Shown here: positions 23,358-36,560 of the stretch, piece by piece
Layout: each line of letters starts with the position of its first letter
Position numbering within the stretch: position 1 is the stretch's first letter
DNA from: Cucumis sativus
Lineage: Eukaryota; Streptophyta; Magnoliopsida; Cucurbitales; Cucurbitaceae
Assembly (NCBI RefSeq): GCF_000004075.3
Contig: NC_026657.2
Coordinates: 18,357,501 to 18,421,500 of the forward strand
Direction: 5' to 3'
DNA: 64,000 bases
Position numbers and translations under genes: made by a program
The notes under the pieces: model-generated
Told to the model about the DNA's origin: nothing
Databases searched by the model: none
The model's input: the letters and a program-made list of their open reading frames with translations, nothing else

Positions 23358-25770
23358 AATAGATGATAAAATCATTTAGACCGTAAAGTAATGACAAGAC
23401 AATCAGAGGGCTATCCCACGTGCTGCTCAAATTTAAACCAACCAATAGAAATTAGCTAGAAAATTAAAGAAGACAACAAAATGGGAAAACAAATATATAA
23501 TAGAAAAATTGATTCACATGACAAAAATATTTAGAAATTAAAAGGGACACTTGCAAAAATGACAAAATAAGTTATAATAATTAAGTTCATATCACACATA
23601 TTTTATTATTTACAAAAATGACAAAAACGAAGTCCAGCCCACACATCAAGAAGTAAAGTGTCACAAATGCTCTCGTTACTAATATACGTCTGATACACCT
23701 TATACACGCTTGTTACACCTAATACACGTCTGATATACTCTTTGATACACCTAATACATTTGATTGATAAACTTAATGCACCTGATACTCTTTGATACAC
23801 TCGATACTGAAACATACTAATATATGTTTGATACACACGATACACTGCATATACATTTAGTATTCTTCACTTATACAATTGATTGATTAAATGCACTTGA
23901 AATGCTTGAAGTCCTTATTATACACTTGATATACTATTGATATACACTTGTAAACTCGATTCATATACTTGATAATGATTCACTTTACTGATATGTTTTA
24001 ACAATATATTGTTGATGTACTTGATAATGATACACTGAGTTACATCATTCATATACTTAATAATACTCTAATGAACTGCATAAAATTTGAAAAAATGAAA
24101 ACACGTAGTAAGTATATTAACCAACTAATACATATAAACAACACTGACATACAAAACTGAGACAAAGTAAAACAAAAATATTAATGTAAGAAAATAAAAA
24201 AATAATCATTGGAATCAAATTCAACTCAAAATACACATCGAAGAAAGTAAAAAAAATCACAAATGGAGTTAAATTACTCTAATTAACAACCATTATATTA
24301 TATTATTCATATTACAATTATTGTACTATTGATATTTTAAAATTAAGACTAAGATAGAAAGAATAAAGAATTTTTCTAATATAAGAATAAACAAATAATT
24401 ATGGCCTTAAAAAGTGGAAGCATAGATAAATAGTAAGTAGGACATTAAAAAGATGAAGGGAAATAAGTTATTGAAGAGTAGTTTATGAATAATATTAAAT
24501 TTAAGATGGAGAAGTGAAATTTTTGCCATATTTACAAAATTCGAAAACAATGTGCTATAATTGTTATATCATATTCTCAAAATGCTATCCTATGCAATTT
24601 CCCAATTTAAAAAAAGTTCATGATATCTCTTTTTTGTATATTACAAATATGACAAATATTACCAGCAATTAGTGATATCTGGTTATCAGATAACTATCAA
24701 ATCACTATTAAAGGATTATCAAAGGGCTATTAGGAAGTTATCGGTTTTTAAGTTTGCTATTTTTACAATTTAGAAAATATAGTACTATTGACTCTATTAT
24801 CCTAAATTGTTTTGCTATTTTTGCAAACACTCCTATAGAATATGAGCTGCAAACAAAAAGAACAACAAATACAAACATAAACAACCAAAATTTCTTCAAC
24901 TACTCAAATGGAAACCAAATGTAATCAATATATAGAAATAGGTTTGCAATTAGTTAACCTTCATTTTTTTTACTCCAACTACACACTGATTTTGAACAAT
25001 ACCTCATGCAGAGAATGAGATCACAAATATAAACAATAACAACTAAAATTACTCCATCTAAATACTCAAATGGAAACCAAAATTTAATCAATATATAGAA
25101 ATTAGTTGGCAATTCGTTAGAAATCTCATGTTTGAACGGATTAAAATGAATGGATTAAAGAAACTATGGTTTCTGAGATACATGTAGAAGAAGAAAAAAG
25201 AAGAAGAGATATACCTCATGTTAATTCGGAAGTTATTAACGAGGAGAAGAGAAGAAGAGTAACCGAAGAGAAAAGCTAGGGACGTTGGAGAGAAGAAGTA
25301 GCTTGAAAGAAAGAAGGAATAAAGTTGACGTTGAAATCATAAAGATTGTAATTAATTTGTAAATTATAATAGTTGAAAACGCTAAATATATATTATAGTT
25401 CGACATGCAAACAATGGGAGTGAGCTATAGATCACTCGAAGATGTGATTCAAAAAAATTAGACAGTGTTTAGAAATCAAAATAGAATGAGGTTACGAATC
25501 ATAATTTTTGTTATGCTTTACAAGAGGTGAAAAGCTGAAAGGTTTCCTAATGAGGTATTGTTAGGTGGAGAGAGCTAATTAAATTGGTATCAACAAACCA
25601 GCACTAAGATTAGTTTAAACATTTTGATTAAAATATATAGTTAGTGGGGGAAACAAAGAGTGCATTCATAATCTGCGGTCACAAAAGTGTTAAAAAAATG
25701 ATCAAAGTTGGCCAAATTATTGAGTGGGCGGTAGTTCAAATCGTTCCTAAAATAGTCATCTAAATTTCTC
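23358..25770. other. Intergenic DNA upstream of the first MLP gene
   Basis: No gene recognised. At about 23680-24070 there are many copies of a TGATACAC / GATACACCTAATACA type motif. The ends of 23548-24832 carry similar inverted tracts (GGGACACTTGCAAAAATGAC on the left, TTTTTGCAAACACTCC on the right), suggesting a decayed MULE-like non-autonomous element, without a convincing target duplication. The rest is AT-rich. Confidence 0.45.
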
Positions 25771-25778
25771 TATAAAAT
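25771..25778 (+). promoter_or_regulatory. Likely TATA box of the first MLP gene
   Basis: TATAAAAT lies 49 bp upstream of the ATG at 25827, a normal distance for a short plant 5' UTR. Position-based inference. Confidence 0.65.
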
Positions 25779-25826
25779 GCTTCTCTTAGCTTTAAGATTT
25801 GATCACAATTAGTACAAAACAAGAAA

Positions 25827-27256
25827 ATGAGCCAAAGTGATAGCATTTGGGTAAAAGTTCACCTAAAATCTTCCATCGAGAAGTTCTATGGGTTCTTCAG
25901 GAACCATATGGAGGATTTGGTCAATATGTTTCCTGAGCAATTTAAGAGCTTCGCATTTGTTGAAGGTCAAAGTTTATCTGCTGATACTGTTGTACAGTTG
26001 GAATACAACCTTGGTGAGTATGATGATTTCTATTCTCCATTCTTCTTCTAGATATTTATATTTAGGCTTAATTGTCGAGCACTCTTTATTGTTTTTAAAA
26101 TAACCATTTTAAAACTCAATGAATAACCGATTAACACATAATTTAAGACATCTTAAGACTATATATATATATAATTAATTAATTTATAACTAAAATATTT
26201 TTTTTAAAAGTTTGGAAGTTGCATATATAGCATTCAAGCCAGACTATTATTTACTGGTATAGCTTAATGCAAAATGGTTTGTAAATATAGCAAAATTTAG
26301 ATCCAGATCACGATATCTATCATTGATAAACCATATCGCTAATAGGAACTTGATCTATAATATACTATATATATAGTAGTAAGAGTCTATGAACAATAGA
26401 ATTATTATATTTATATAATTTTCTAAAAGTGGTTGTAGTATTATTTTTTAAGTACTACTTATTATGATTACCCTATTTTAAAGTTGAGGGACTAGTTTGA
26501 AACATTGAATATTTTATTCTTTGTGCACGAAGATATATATAGTCTTAATTATATAGTCATTGTAAAGAGAAATTGTTTTAAATGACAACTTTTGAAAATA
26601 TTTACAAATATAACAAAATATTACAATCTATCTCTGATTAACCAAGATAGACTACTATTTGTGTGTATCGTCATATATATAGGCATACAAATGATCATAT
26701 ATCTTGGTTTATCACGTAATAGATAGTTGATATTTTACTATAATTTATACATACCTTATATCATTTGGTTGCATTTGAAAATAAGTCTAACTATTATCTA
26801 TATAGTAGAAATTAAACAAAAATAAAACGACATATCAAGGGATCATAAATAATAATTTTGCATAACACTATACATATGTTCACTACATATTTGGTTAAGT
26901 AAAGAACAAAAAGTAATTAAAGATCAGCGGGTTTAATATATTTTGGATGTGAACAAACAGGAAGTCATCAATTATTAACAGCAAACATAAAGCTAAAAGT
27001 GGTGGATGATATGAAGAAATACATAATTTATGAGGCTGTTGAAGGAGATGTGCTAAAGAATTACAAAGTGTTCACTACGAGACTTGAAGTTGTTAATGGA
27101 AGCTTAAGCAAAGTTGGAGGAGGAAGCTTTGCAAAATGGACTATTGATTTTGTGAAGGCAAATGAAAATGTGCCTTCACCTGAAAACTACTTGGAAATGT
27201 TTATCAACATGTCCAAAGGTGTTGATGCTTATTTTTCCAAGAACCAAAAGCCCTAA
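25827..27256 (+). CDS. MLP-like protein (Bet v 1 / major latex protein family), gene 1
   Basis: Two exons: 25827-26013 (donor G/GTGAGT) and 26961-27256 (after AACAAACAG), joining in phase 1 to give about 160 residues; a second possible acceptor at 26981 would give about 153. The start MSQSDSIWVKVHLKSSIEKF, the FRNHMEDLVNMFPEQF tract and, in exon 2, YEAVEGDVLKNYKVF, AKWTIDFVKANENVPSPENY and the final KGVDAYFSKN match MLPs in order and length (150-160). The longer exon 2 is preferred because it supplies the residues corresponding to those after the intron in the second gene. Bet v 1-fold proteins form a hydrophobic cavity binding small ligands; MLPs are cytosolic and linked to defence, stress and, in cucurbits, transport of hydrophobic compounds. 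No signal peptide or membrane segment is seen. The gene looks intact. A CACTA element is inserted in its 3' UTR 77 bp after the stop, and another lies 2.5 kb upstream. Confidence 0.92.
26014..26960 (+). other. Intron of MLP gene 1
   Basis: GT-AG intron of 947 bp. AT-rich, with tracts such as ACGATATCTATCATTGATAA (about 26311) and AACTTTTGAAAATATTTACAAA (about 26589) that look like pieces of small MULE-type elements; no clear termini. Confidence 0.7.
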
Positions 27257-27332
27257 ATTACTCAAGCTGTGTAACCTAAAGTTTGGAGACTTTCTACTTG
27301 GCTTGTTCTTAAAATAAGAAAATGGATGCAAT
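27257..27332 (+). other. 3' UTR of MLP gene 1 before the CACTA insertion
   Basis: Contains 27270-27328, a 59-bp segment that occurs again, identical, at 32309-32367 on the far side of the CACTA element. The target duplication AAT is at 27330-27332. Confidence 0.8.
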
Positions 27333-28194
27333 CACTACTACAAAAATTGAATTACTTGACATTAATACAGTGTCATGTAAATCTATACTTGACGTTTTAA
27401 AAAGCGTCAAGTAATCGACTGTCAAGTATAGTTCTATTACTTGACACTAAAAAAACGTCAAGTACTCTATTGCTTGACATCATTTTTGTGTCAAGTAAGA
27501 TAGTATACTTGACAATATTTACACGTCGAGTAAATTATATACTTGACTCTATTTACCTGTCAAGTGAGATAGTATACTTGACACTATTTACAAGTCGAGT
27601 AAGATATATATTTGACTCTATTTACCTGTCAAGTGAGATAGTATATTTGACATTATGTATATGTCAAGTAAAATTTTATAGTTGACACTATATATCCATC
27701 AAGTAAAATGGTATATTTAACTCAAATAAGATAGTATATGTGACATGTATTTAATGTCATGTATACCATTTATTAATATATTAAATATACTAAATTTTTC
27801 TTTTTTCATTTTTTATTTCCTGCATTACATACATTTACTTCAATAAGACATATCCATAAACAAAACAAATTCTCCAACGAACAATTACACAACAAAAAAA
27901 AGGACAAAAAGTTTAGTATAATATGTAAACCAACAATAATTTCATTATTCTCAACAATGTCATCAACAATTACACAATTCCAATCCAATATAGCCAACTA
28001 AAATTTCCTATATGTGTCCTATTCCAAAATATTAAATGATAATAGTTGTCTTATATAATCAAAATTGAAGTCTATCCCCATATATCTTTTGCCCTCATAA
28101 TGGCTATGAACAAAACGTTTCCACAAAAAGGTTATGAGCATTCACATATCTTAGCCATTTACAAAATTAACATGATCATATCTAGGTGTGTCTA

Positions 28195-28845
28195 TCATAT
28201 GTACCGAGCTAAAAATCCAGCCCACTCCCCTCGTCTATCCAATTCAAGCTGTGTGTATGGGCTTCTTGTATCAATCTATAAAACATAAAAAGTAGGATAC
28301 ACTTTGTAAAATATTTGAGTTAGTCATAATATACTATCTATAACTTTATAATGTAAATAGTTTAAAAACATACCGCACCAGTGATAATGTTTGTGTCCTT
28401 AGTCACAATTTCTTGCATGTATCTCATGACATAATATCCACATTCAACCGTACCTACTTGTAAAGAACACTATAACACAACCAATTAACAATGCATATAT
28501 ATTATATTATGTGCTAGATTAAAATAAAAATTATTTTATAAATATATTTACATTTACCAATATATGCATGATTGGCTACCATAGCAGGATAGCCACACAT
28601 AATACAACTTAAAATATACAATAACTGTGTAATATATACATGATTGGCTACCAATGCTACGGGGCTACCAAGGCTACAGGATAACCACAAGATAGTATGA
28701 CTCAAAATATACAATAAGTGTGTAGTATTTGCATGATTTCCAAATGAGAAGGATGATTACATACCTCAATCATATTGTATACTTTTTCTTTCAACTCAGT
28801 CGACACCAGCTTCCAAGATGCATGTGTAATTGGGATATGATGATG
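28195..28845 (-). pseudogene. Ulp1/C48-type protease remnant in CACTA copy B
   Basis: Reverse-complement counterpart of 21842-22492. Exons are 28845-28765, 28469-28374 and 28275-28195, with the same splice sites and the VECGYYVMRYM motif. Same limits: only the C-terminal part, with the catalytic His and Asp region missing. Confidence 0.75.
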
Positions 28846-29314
28846 CACACAAGATCAATTCATTACTCATTACTATAAAAAAAATGGCATTCAAAAGTAT
28901 GAATCTTACCAAGAGTAAATATACCAATTCATTACTCATTACTATAAACAAATCAATATGATAATTATAACTCATAACGACAACAAATTAATTACGGTCT
29001 AAAACATCCAAGAGTCACCCTTAATTTTTCATTACTCATTCCTGTAAAAAAAACAACAATAAAGAAAAATGATGGTCTTCTCGATTTGTCAATTAGATTA
29101 TACCATTTGTTTACGAATTTGAACATAAACAACATAAACATATAACACAAATAAATATAAATATACGAGAGTCATTCTCAATTTTCTTCTCTTTGTGTTT
29201 TTCTCACTTTGGGTTTACAATATCATCCTTAATTACAAGATATAAATCAAATTCAAGGGAGCATTATTCATTGAAAAATGTTAAATACAATAAGAATGAG
29301 GAGGCATAAAAACC

Positions 29315-29585
29315 TTTGAACGCGGAAGCAGTTCGCCGTGCGGAAGATGTTCGCAGTCGTGGAAAGCCGTTCACTGTGGAAGTTGTTCGCTGCGTGGAAG
29401 CCGTTCGTCGGGTTGAAGCTGTTCGCAACGGGTTGAAGCTGTTCGCCGGGTAGAAGCTGTTCGCAGGGTGGAAGCGTTTCGTCGTGTGGAAGTCATTCGC
29501 CGTTTGCCACTCTGTGTTGTGTGGAAGTCGTCCGTCGATTCGAAGAAGTGGTCGTTCGCCTGTGTTGTGTGGAAGCGTGGAGATG
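29315..29585. repeat. GC-rich minirepeat island inside CACTA copy B
   Basis: Reverse complement of the island in copy A (units around GTGGAAG…GTTCGC). The open frame at 29468-29662 arises from it and is not a gene. Confidence 0.8.
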
Positions 29586-32302
29586 AGAATAGGGTTTCAT
29601 CGTGGAGACGTGAGGGGATTACTAAAAATAGGGAAATAAAAGATTTTAATATATTTACTTGATATTTTTAATTAAATGAATTTAATAAATTTAATTAAAA
29701 TATTTCAATAAATATATTTGATAAACTTTTCAAAAAATTATTTTTTTCATATATAAATATAAAATAAAACAAGCTTTTTTAACAATATATAAATATAAAT
29801 TTTTTCCATATATATTGTTTTAAGGTTAAAACTTGAAAAGCAATAAATTTTTCATCTTTTCATTGGATACCTTTTTTAACAATATATAAAAGGAAAGAAG
29901 TGTTATTGAGGAAGTTGAAAAAAAAGCCCACTAATCATTTTTAATAATCAACATGAAAATTTCTATAGAAAAAAATGAAAGAAACATTAAAAAGGAAAGA
30001 AAATTACATGAGTTTTTGTTAACTTTTGAGAAAGATCCATGGATTGATCATGAGAATATAAAGATTTGAGATGATGAATATTTTTTGAATTAGGAAAGAA
30101 GGTTTTTATAGGAGAAATTAGGAATTGATAATAGAAAATAAGTTGAAAGGGTGAAAATTAGAAAACAATGGATTTGTACCTTTTGTTTTCAATTTATTAT
30201 TATTATTATTTTTCTTTATTTCTTAGTTTTTGATAATATTTTTTTTAATTATATCATTTTAAAAAAAATTAAATAGAGCGGTTTGTGAGTTTTTGTTTCA
30301 ATTTATTTGTTTTTATTAATTTATTCTTAATTTTCGCTATCATTAAACAATTTTCTTAAATTATGTTTTAGGTTTCCAAGATCTTCAATCTTTCCATAAA
30401 AAGAAACAAAAAAAGAAAAATGAAACCCTAAATTATTTTGATTTTAATTTTTTTGGTAAATAACTGAATTGAGTTATATATGCTCACTTTAATAAAATGA
30501 TTTTTTTATTAAACAAAACTTCATAAAATCAAGTTGATGTGCGAGAACTTAATATTATATCACTTACCAACACAATATTTAGATATGCATCTCCTGGATA
30601 TCACCTATTTTTGTCTATCAAATTGTCTAATCATGTCACAAAATTTGTAATTTTTTTTATGTGAGTAGTGATAAATGATGTGTAAAAGTAAATAATTATG
30701 GAGATATACCAATAAATTGGATCTATTATTAATCTACACTACAAACTAAAAACTAAACAATCCAAAAAGTTGATCCATTTAAAATTTATTAAAATGTTTC
30801 AATAAATTTCATTAATAATCATTTCAATAAAATATTTTAATGAATTTCTTTGATGAAATATTTAAATAAATTTATTTAGTGAAACAGTTCAACAAATCTG
30901 TTTTGGTAAAATATTTTAATGAAAGATTTCAATAAATTTATTTAATTATTTTTTATTAATTTTTTTAATAAATTTATTTCATAATATTTTCGTTAAAGTT
31001 TTTAACAAATACATTTAATAATGTTTTCATTAAAATATTTTAATATTTATTAAATAAGCATTTCATCAAAATACTTTGATAAATTTACTGAAAGATTTCA
31101 TTAAAATATATAAATTTATTTATAAATTTTGTATAAAATATTTTAATAAAATATTTTCAATAAAATTGTTTAAAGGAAAGATTCAATAAACTTATTTTAA
31201 TGAATTCAAAAAATTATTTTAGTGATAAATTTCAAAAAAAATATTTAACAATTTTTTATTAAAGTATTTTAATATATTTAATAAACTTTTCATTAAAATG
31301 TTTTAATAAATTTATTTAAAGAAATGGTTTCAATAAATTTATTTAAATAAAATATTTTCAATAGGTTTATTTAAAAGAAAGATTTTAATAAATTTAATTT
31401 AAGTAAAGATTTCAACAAATTTATTTTAGTCAAAAATTTGTAAAAGTTTGTTTTAGTGAAAGATTTCAAAAAATTTATTTAATAATATTTTATTAAAATA
31501 TTTTAATAAATTTATTTAATGAGTTTTTCATTAAAATATCTTAATAAATCTATTTAAGGAAATATTTTCAATAATTTTATTTAAAGGAAAATTTTCAACA
31601 AATTTATTTTAACGAGAGATTTTAGTAAATTTAATTTAATGAGAGATTTCAAATTATTTAAGTGAAAAATTTCAAAAGATTTATTTTCATAAGTTGATTT
31701 TAAAAAAATTATTTTAATAAGTTGATTTTAAAAAATTATTTTAATAAGTTGATTTTTATACTTTTTATTTTCATATTTTTAAACGTTTTATATTTGACAT
31801 TTTGGCAATTGACATTTTAAAAGTGTTAAATAAAAAATGTTAACTATATTTGACGTTGTTTTCGCGTCAAGTAAATGTCCACTATACGTGACACGAAAAA
31901 AACGTCAAGTAAAATCTCCACTATATTTGACGCGAATAAACTGTCAAATAAATCTCCATTATATTTGACGCGAAAACCATGTCATATAAAAGTTAACGTA
32001 AAAATTTTCTTTTTTAAAACCATACCTGACATGTTTTTTGTGTCAAGTAAATGTTCACTACTTTTAACTCGAATAAAATGTCAAGTAAAATCTACTTTAT
32101 ACTTGACGCAAAAAAAAAAAAAAAAAAAACGTCAAATAAAGCTAACATAAAATAATTAAAAAAAATTCGTGAAAACTTCATATTTTTTAAGACTATACTT
32201 GACGTTTTTTCTTTAACATAGTTCATACTTGACGTTTTTTTAATAAAAACGTCAAGTATGTAAAAGTTGCTAGCGTCAAGTAAACTCATTTTTGTAGTAG
32301 TG

Positions 32303-32661
32303 AATATATGTAACCTAAAGTTTGGAGACTTTCTACTTGGCTTGTTCTTAAAATAAGAAAATGGATGTGTAATATGTAATGTGTGTCGTTTTATGTCTGT
32401 TATGGATGCATGTGTAGTTTAATTTGGGGATCGGAATAATGTATAATATATTGCAAGTACTTGTAAAATTGAAAATCTATCATTATTGTGTGTGTGTCAA
32501 AGCTCTCAAGCGTGTGTGTCAATATCTCTAATTGGCTAATGGATCACAACTTCATGTATGCAAAATAATTTGTTGATCAACTTATTAAAATGTATTTGGG
32601 AATTAAGGATATATCCTTTATCTTAAATTGTAAGCCATGCATTCTCAAATTTTGAAAGGAG
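32303..32661 (+). other. Displaced distal 3' UTR and downstream region of MLP gene 1
   Basis: Starts with the target duplication AAT, then the second copy of the 59-bp 3' UTR segment (32309-32367). TG-rich and AT-rich sequence of the kind seen at plant 3' ends follows (for example AATGTATAATATATTGC near 32436). Before the CACTA insertion this was probably the rest of the gene's terminator region. Confidence 0.6.
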
Positions 32662-34489
32662 CACTAGTAGAAAAGTGGTCTACTATGACAGTTGTATACA
32701 TCCCAAATTGAAAAGAGAAAAGAAAAAATTGTCACAAAAGCTAAAAAACCGTGTTTTTGGAAGGAAAAGACGGAATTTTTCGGATTTTACTTTCCGCGAC
32801 AGTTATTTGGTGTCATAAAATATATAAAAAATATTTTATTTAATTTATTAAAATAAAATTTATTTTAAATAAAAAATTTATTAAAATCAGATTTTTTCCT
32901 AATTCTAAAAACATTAAATAATTTATTTATTAAAATAAAACATCTCCAAAACTCTTTCTCTACCTCCTCTTCCTCTTCTTCTTCTTCTCTGTGGAAGATC
33001 CACACGTCGCCCCTCTTCGATTTTTCCTCCCTTCTGCTAACAATCTCTCTCCCTCTCTCACGCGCGCCGGAAAAGACTAGACTTTTGGTCAACAACGCGC
33101 AAAATCCCTCTCTTTCTCTCCTTCAGCCGACGCAACCACCTGACACCCATTGCACCGGTGAACTCCCTGGTGAATCTCAACCATTATTTCTATTGTTTGT
33201 ATTTATACAGTATATTAACTTCAAATGCTTTCATTTTACCCACAATGTGATATATTGGTGGTTCTTTTTATGAAAAACATCCCTCGTAGTTTTGCTTTTA
33301 TATGAGATATGTGTTTGTTTTGTCTACCATCCTATTCAATATTGTTGTTTACAATCATTTTTCTAATTTGATTCTACATTTTTTCTTTATGGTTGGATAT
33401 GTGATGAAACATTTTGGTAGCTTACAATGTGTTTGATGAAATGCCTCAATGAAGCATTTGGTTGATTTTTGATTGATTTTTGTTCGTTCGAATTAAGAAA
33501 TCAAGGCCAAGGGAGATGTCATGGCTATGGGCTGAAGCTTTGAGAAAAAGAGAATGAAAAATGAAATGTGAGATTTTAAACTTTGATGGTGTGTAGGGTA
33601 CTCTTTTTGTTTGTCTATGCATTTTCCAAGTGAATTTTAGTACTTTTGATTTTTCTATTGATGTTTTATTTATGGTTGCTATTGAGTTGCTTTGATTGAA
33701 GGATAGAGGGAAGTGATTATTGATAATTATAGGTATGTTCTCTCTCCCTTTCTTACAATAAGGATAGTAACAACAAAAATTACTACATGTTCTATATTGA
33801 AAGGAAAGACAAAAAAAATGATGGTGAATTAAGATTTATTTTGTATGGTAGAATTTTATTTGCCACTTACCATGCTAGATCTTTCCAAGAGGAGTAAATT
33901 TGAAAATGTCGAAATACACCCTCTGCTTGAAACATAAACCGCGATGTATGTTGTACACATTGGAAAGGTATGAATGTGTATGTTGAAACTTAAGCCTATA
34001 CACTTTCCAAGAGAATTTCTGTATGTTATCTATTTGGTTTTTGGCTTTAAGTTTTTGAAACTTAAGCCTATACACTCTTTTTACCTCTACTTTTTATCAA
34101 CATTTTTAAACTATATTTTCTTCCTATGACTACCTTATGACATTTTGAATAATTGATTGAATTGAGGATTAGCAGAAAGTTCTCTTACTTCAAGGACGTT
34201 GTCGTTATTTGTTCATGTAAGTAGTATCTACCTCCCTACCAAAATACATATTCAACTATTGTGGTTTAAAGTATATTTTGTATAATTCTAGTCTCGTTGA
34301 AAGTGTTTTAGTCTAATTAGTATGGTATATTAGTAGTATATCAACGTTTGCTTGAATCAATATCATCCAAAATCTCCATAGTAGTTCTTTCCTTACTTTG
34401 AAAGATCTTGTTGTTCCTTTCCAACAATAGTGTTGGAAATTGGGGGGAGGGGGGATTAAGAGCTTTATGAAAATGACAATGCTTGTTGA

Positions 34490-34655
34490 ATTTTTATGAA
34501 AATGCAACATTGAAAAAGTATTACTTATGAGTATTTATGTTCAATCTTATTTTGTTGTGATCAATGGAGATGCATAATATGCACTAGAAATTTGTTAAAG
34601 TGTTAGACTTATATGTTTTTTTGATAGGGTTGGAAGGACTCCAAGGTAGGTTTTT
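34490..34655 (+). repeat. Internal direct repeat of CACTA element C (first copy)
   Basis: From TTTTATGAAAATGCAACATTG through TAGACTTAT and GGAAGGACT. It is matched at 36392-36560 with few differences, giving a roughly 165-bp repeat about 1.9 kb apart. The two copies suggest an internal duplication in the element's past. Confidence 0.85.
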
Positions 34656-36391
34656 AACTATTGAATTACAATGAAAATTGTATGGACTTGTTAGTTCAAA
34701 GTTTAAATTGAGTTTAGCTTGTGAAACTCAAAGATTTCATTTGTATACTGATTATATATGTTGGTGTGGAATAGTTTATCTTGCTTGTACCTAACAAAAT
34801 GATTATGTTTGTTTGATTATATTTCTATTTGTCCATTTTCTTAAAGGTTTTGAGTGAACTCAAGTTTATGGTAGGTTGGGGTACATTAAAGTTTATTGAA
34901 CTTATTCTTCATTGTCCCATTACATAATGTCCTATATAAGGTGTGTATATATATATCTTGTTATATTTTTTTAATCTTTCTTAACGTTTATAAACCATGG
35001 AAGGTAATTAGGTTGAACAGTAGTTTCTCGTTAGCTTTTGTTTCTAGAGACATGTCTTTTATGTACATAGTTCTCTTTAGGGTTTGTTGAAATTGGTTTG
35101 TTGTGAATATCTATGGATTTTATGAGAGTCACCAAAAAAAAAAAAAAAAACACAATGGTTTGTTTATCCCACATTGTTCTTGTAGTGTACTATTTTGATC
35201 AATTATGTTAATAACATGTTTTGAAATTGGAGCTTCTGCGTTTTGTTGTGTCGTTTGTTTATTGATTAATGGTAATTTGTAGTATCAAGTCTACGCTAAT
35301 CTATTGGCATATTTGGGGAGATTGTTGATTTTTTTCCCCTGTATTTTACTTCTTCAAGTTAAACTAAGTGAATAATGAATCCCATTTCATCCATTTTTGC
35401 TATTTGGTATCTCATCGTTTTTTTTTTTTTATTAAAATGAAGTTTGTTTAATGATCAACAGTAGATTAAGATATTATAAACTCTTTGTATTAGTAAAGAA
35501 GAGTGAAGGGAAGGGATTTGAAAAGATTCAGAATTAGCCTCCAGTATAACCGTATCGTTTTTAGTTTGGGGGATTTAATTTAGGTTAGGTTCATCATCAT
35601 TTCTTTAGTATTGTCTTCACCTTCAAGAAGAAAGGGTTGAATTAACAAGTTTTTACAGAGGCGAGCATATAAATTCTAACCATCAAGTTTTTGTCTTATC
35701 ATTCTTTCATTGTCCAGCAACGTTTTTGTTGTGTTTTATTTTTTTAAGTCAAAATGTGCACTACTTCTGTGTATCTTAACTTTTGTCTTCTCCTCAATTT
35801 GGTGGTTCAATTATGTGTTGGGAGCTATTGAAACATTTTTGAATGTTGTACCAGCTGCAGGGATATTCAGAGGTAATGATGAGTATTTGTTGTTTTAGAG
35901 TTAGACTACAAAACTTATTTGTATCTAGTTAAGCCTTTTTATATTGTTATTAGTTGTGGATTTCATTATTTTTCATTTATAACTTGGATTTAAACAACAT
36001 TTTTTAGTTTCTAATTTCTATTTCTATCAAGGATATATTTGTGTGGTATGTGAGGTTTTGATATAATTTTACATGAGGCACTGTTACTCTAGTTTATTCT
36101 CATGAAGACACCATGTCCTTTTGTTTACAACATATAAAATTTGGTGTTGTATGCTATGGGATTCTAGATATTTTCCATATTTAGTATTACTGTATTAGCA
36201 AGACATGCTTAATTAAATTATATTAGAGATACTTGCTGCACTATGTTGATAATTTTGCTATTGCTATTGTATTGCAGAGACTATAGTTTTCATGTTTTAA
36301 ATTTAGCTACAAATTCAAATCTTATTTAACTATCTGCTCTACTAGACTTTCTAGATAAGTATTGGTGGTAGAATTTATATGCTCACCCTTG

Positions 36392-36560
36392 TAAGTTTTA
36401 TGAAAATGCAATATTGCAAAGGTATTACTTATGGGTATTTATGTTCAATCTTATTTTGTTGTGATCAATTGAGATGCATAATATGCACTAGAAATTTGTT
36501 AAAGTGTTAGACTTATCTTTTTTTTTTTTTTAATCGGGTTAGAAGGACTTCAATGTACGT
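36392..36560 (+). repeat. Internal direct repeat of CACTA element C (second copy)
   Basis: Partner of 34490-34655. Shares GTATTTATGTTCAATCTTAT and GATGCATAATATGCACTAGA exactly. Confidence 0.85.

Larger units (their letters stand above)
27333..32302 (-). mobile_element. CACTA element copy B, inverted relative to copy A
   Basis: Ends CACTACTACAAAAATTGA and …TTTTTGTAGTAGTG, with duplication AAT at 27330-27332 and 32303-32305. Length 4,970 bp against 4,955 for copy A. The order and sequence are the reverse complement of copy A throughout, with only scattered differences that I noticed (for example a slightly different T/A run at 32106-32130, a GAG/G difference near 28970, one base near 29300). 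Each copy has its own duplication, so they are separate insertions rather than one inversion event. It lies in the 3' UTR of MLP gene 1. Confidence 0.93.
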
